NCBI GenBank assembly: GCA_003164075.1
Contig: PLRZ01000603.1
Span: 1-7,083, forward strand
DNA from: Bryobacterales bacterium
GTDB lineage: Bacteria; Acidobacteriota; Terriglobia; Bryobacterales; Bryobacteraceae
Direction of reading: 5' to 3'
Length of the DNA stretch: 7,083 bases
The notes beneath the pieces are model-generated. The model did no database searches. It had not been told where the DNA came from and was given only the letters and a program-made list of their open reading frames with translations. Below, one piece after another: positions 5,989 through 7,083 of this stretch. The translations under genes and the position numbers were made by a program. How positions within the stretch are numbered: position 1 is the first letter of the stretch; every line of letters begins with the position of its first letter.

Positions 5989-6004
5989 TGGCACCCGATC
6001 TGCA
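5989..6004 (+). promoter_or_regulatory. Sigma-54-like -24/-12 site before the L,D-transpeptidase
   Basis: TGGCAC (5989-5994), five bases, then CTGCA (6000-6004) matches the sigma-54 consensus TGGCAC-N5-TTGCA at all but one of the specified bases. The GG and GC elements are exactly 10 bases apart. Initiation about 12 bases after GC would fall near 6015, leaving the GGAGG (6020-6024) and the ATG at 6033 in a short leader. No enhancer-binding regulator is encoded in the window; the NarL-type regulator is not of the sigma-54-activating class. Confidence 0.35.
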
Positions 6005-6036
6005 TCTTCCTCCACGTACGGAGGATCGGAAGATGC
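6002..6036 (+). promoter_or_regulatory. Hairpin covering the ribosome site and start codon
   Basis: GCATCTTCC (6002-6010) is perfectly complementary to GGAAGATGC (6028-6036), which contains the ATG at 6033. Inside it, TCC (6011-6013) pairs with GGA (6020-6022), the first part of the GGAGG ribosome site. Alternatively TCCTCC (6008-6013) pairs with all of GGAGGA (6020-6025). Either fold hides the ribosome site. If transcription starts near 6015, the left arm would be absent from the mRNA. Confidence 0.5.
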
Positions 6037-6566
6037 TCAACGCAGAAGATCAGATCAAGAAGTTGGCGGCCCTCACCGGCGTGATGCTTATGGCCACCGC
6101 GGAAGCGCTCGCGCAGGAGAACGCGTCGCGACCCACACGACGGATTGTGGTCAGCATTTCGGATCGCAAGCTGGCGGTCATGGAATCCGACCGCGTGGTG
6201 AAAATTTTCTCGACCGCCGTGGGAGCGCCCGGATCGCCCAGTCCCGTCGGTGTCTACAAGATCGTCACCAGCATCCCCGACCCCACCTGGTACTACAAAG
6301 GCAAGATCGTAGGCCCCGGCAAAAGCAACCCGCTGGGCACGCGCTGGCTGGGGCTCAGCGTCCAAGGCTACGGCATACACGGGACCAATGTTCCGTCTTC
6401 GATTGGGCGAAACGCTTCGCACGGCTGCGTCCGGATGCGCAATCACGATGTCGAGGAACTGTTCGGCATGGTGGGAGTCGGCGATCAGGTGGAGCTGTTC
6501 GCCGACCGCACCCCCGAGTTGGACCGGATTTTCGGCGAGACGGCGCTTGCCGTAGCGGTGCAGTAG
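6033..6566 (+). CDS. Secreted L,D-transpeptidase (YkuD domain)
   Basis: L,D-transpeptidases use a catalytic cysteine outside the cytoplasmic membrane to form 3-3 peptidoglycan crosslinks or attach proteins to the wall. From the ATG at 6033 the protein has 177 residues. It has a signal peptide (1-27: K-K, hydrophobic stretch, A-L-A cleavage site before Q28) and a YkuD domain (about 38-156). H116 lies in H-G-T-N, and S129-H130-G131-C132-V133-R134 holds catalytic C132. I chose 6033 because GGAGG (6020-6024) lies 8 nt upstream and because this start gives a normal signal peptide. An in-frame ATG at 5988 (192 residues) has only a weak AGG and adds a Pro-rich, charged 15-residue extension. The short catalytic domain, without a LysM or other wall-binding module, fits the simple ErfK/YbiS-like type. 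Its exact reaction (crosslinking or protein attachment) is not decided by the sequence. Confidence 0.93.
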   Translation: MLNAEDQIKKLAALTGVMLMATAEALAQENASRPTRRIVVSISDRKLAVMESDRVVKIFSTAVGAPGSPSPVGVYKIVTSIPDPTWYYKGKIVGPGKSNPLGTRWLGLSVQGYGIHGTNVPSSIGRNASHGCVRMRNHDVEELFGMVGVGDQVELFADRTPELDRIFGETALAVAVQ

Positions 6567-6587
6567 GCGTGAAAAGGAGAGACTTAC

Positions 6588-6716
6588 ATGGCCAACGTTC
6601 TGGGTTGCGTACTAATGGCGGCAATCACGTTTCCGGTATCGTTTTTCGTCGCGCGGAGCTGCCTGCGCGGAGTGATCCGCATCGTCACCGGGGGAGAGAA
6701 CCGCGATGTGTTATGA
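6588..6716 (+). CDS. 42-residue single-TM micropeptide
   Basis: This short gene has a good ribosome site, AAGGAGA (6574-6580), 7-8 nt before the ATG at 6588. It lies 21 bp after the L,D-transpeptidase stop, and its TGA overlaps the next ATG (6713-6716, ATGA). The peptide has one hydrophobic segment (about residues 4-22) followed by a basic segment (R24, R28, R32). By the positive-inside rule this predicts an N-out, C-in membrane peptide. I recognise no named family. The tight spacing on both sides and the coupled stop-start argue that it is translated. It could modify the activity or location of a neighbouring product, but nothing in the sequence shows that. Confidence 0.7.
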   Translation: MANVLGCVLMAAITFPVSFFVARSCLRGVIRIVTGGENRDVL

Positions 6717-7083
6717 TCGCAGCCGTGAAGCCGTGGCACGCGGTCCTCTCCGCGCTCCTGATCTTCATTCCGGGCGCGACGGCCGCTGACGATGTGGGCG
6801 GCGCCGCGCGGGAGTTGGCCCGCAAGACGGCGGTGTTCGCCGGGAAAGGCGCACCGGTCGCGGTGACCTGGCGCAACCTCTCCTCCCTGGAATCTGCCGC
6901 GGCCCAGGCGCGAACGGCCTTCGAATCGGCGTTGCAGGAGGCCGGCTTGCGCGTCAGCGATATTTCTCCCGCGGTAGAGGCGCACGTCACGGTGTCTGAG
7001 AACGCGTCGCAATTCCTGCTGGTGGAAGAGGCCTCCAAGGGCGAGGAACATCAGGTCTGGATCGCCTCCTGGAAGCGCAGCGA
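6713..7083 (+). CDS. Exported protein of unknown function (5' part)
   Basis: The reading frame is open from ATG 6713 to the window edge (123 codons seen, no stop). The N-terminus looks like a signal peptide: K6, a hydrophobic stretch (about 10-20), and A-T-A before A25-D26-D27. The mature part begins with a helical segment (28-41) and continues with alternating strands and helices, including V-A-V-T-W-R-N-L-S-S-L (49-59) and V-T-V-S-E-N (92-97). The pattern reminds me of a recurrent acidobacterial exported family with an R-N-L-S-S-L motif, but I cannot name a function. It shares ATGA with the micropeptide gene and has no good ribosome site of its own, suggesting coupled translation. A GTG at 6725 is a less likely start. 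Confidence 0.8.
   Translation, partial: MIAAVKPWHAVLSALLIFIPGATAADDVGGAARELARKTAVFAGKGAPVAVTWRNLSSLESAAAQARTAFESALQEAGLRVSDISPAVEAHVTVSENASQFLLVEEASKGEEHQVWIASWKRS

Noticed and set aside
5275..6446. Minus-strand open frames opposite the response regulator and L,D-transpeptidase
   Set aside because: They are shadows of two confidently identified genes, without ribosome sites or family features.
6584..7051. Minus-strand open frame opposite the micropeptide and exported protein
   Set aside because: The plus-strand reading has ribosome sites, ATGA coupling and a signal peptide. The minus frame has none of these.

Overview
The window looks like a GC-rich Acidobacteriota chromosome segment, most like the Solibacter/Bryobacter group. 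That placement is inferred from protein character: the MurB variant, the NarL-type histidine kinase with an unfamiliar N-terminal region, and the recurrent style of the exported protein at the right edge. No rRNA or other marker confirms it. Genes are densely packed. I see no tRNA, rRNA, CRISPR array or insertion sequence.

Left third (1-1719, minus strand): a compact three-gene chemosensory-type operon, transcribed right to left. It encodes a STAS-domain protein (1719-1393), a soluble MCP-signalling-domain-like protein (1396-380) and a single-domain CheY (366-1). The first two genes overlap by ATGA, and the third starts 13 bp after the second ends. The middle protein is the most interesting item in the window. 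It combines a degenerate chemoreceptor tip, an F-Q-D-x-x-x-Q motif like the catalytic motif of the CheZ phosphatase, a flexible linker and an acidic C-terminus ending in Glu-Leu-Phe. That is the layout of a CheY phosphatase, and it is encoded directly before a CheY gene.

1720-2061: a 342-bp non-coding stretch. It holds a purine-rich repeat element (three 8-bp-period CACAGAG units plus related GAGATCAC units) bracketed by 14-bp near-identical direct repeats.

2062-2778 (minus): a DUF2461/TIGR02453-family protein. It is divergent from murB across only 26 bp, where a TATAAT box places the predicted murB transcript start at or next to its ATG.

Right part (2805-7083, plus): murB (UDP-N-acetylenolpyruvoylglucosamine reductase), then a soluble NarL-type histidine kinase and its LuxR/NarL response regulator (29-bp overlap). 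These are followed by a secreted L,D-transpeptidase, a 42-residue single-TM micropeptide gene, and the 5' part of an exported protein of unknown function that overlaps the micropeptide gene by ATGA. The L,D-transpeptidase start region carries two competing regulatory readings: a strong inverted repeat covering the Shine-Dalgarno and start codon, and a sigma-54-like -24/-12 site. Peptidoglycan genes (murB, L,D-transpeptidase) flank the two-component system, so a cell-envelope role for that system is possible but unproven.
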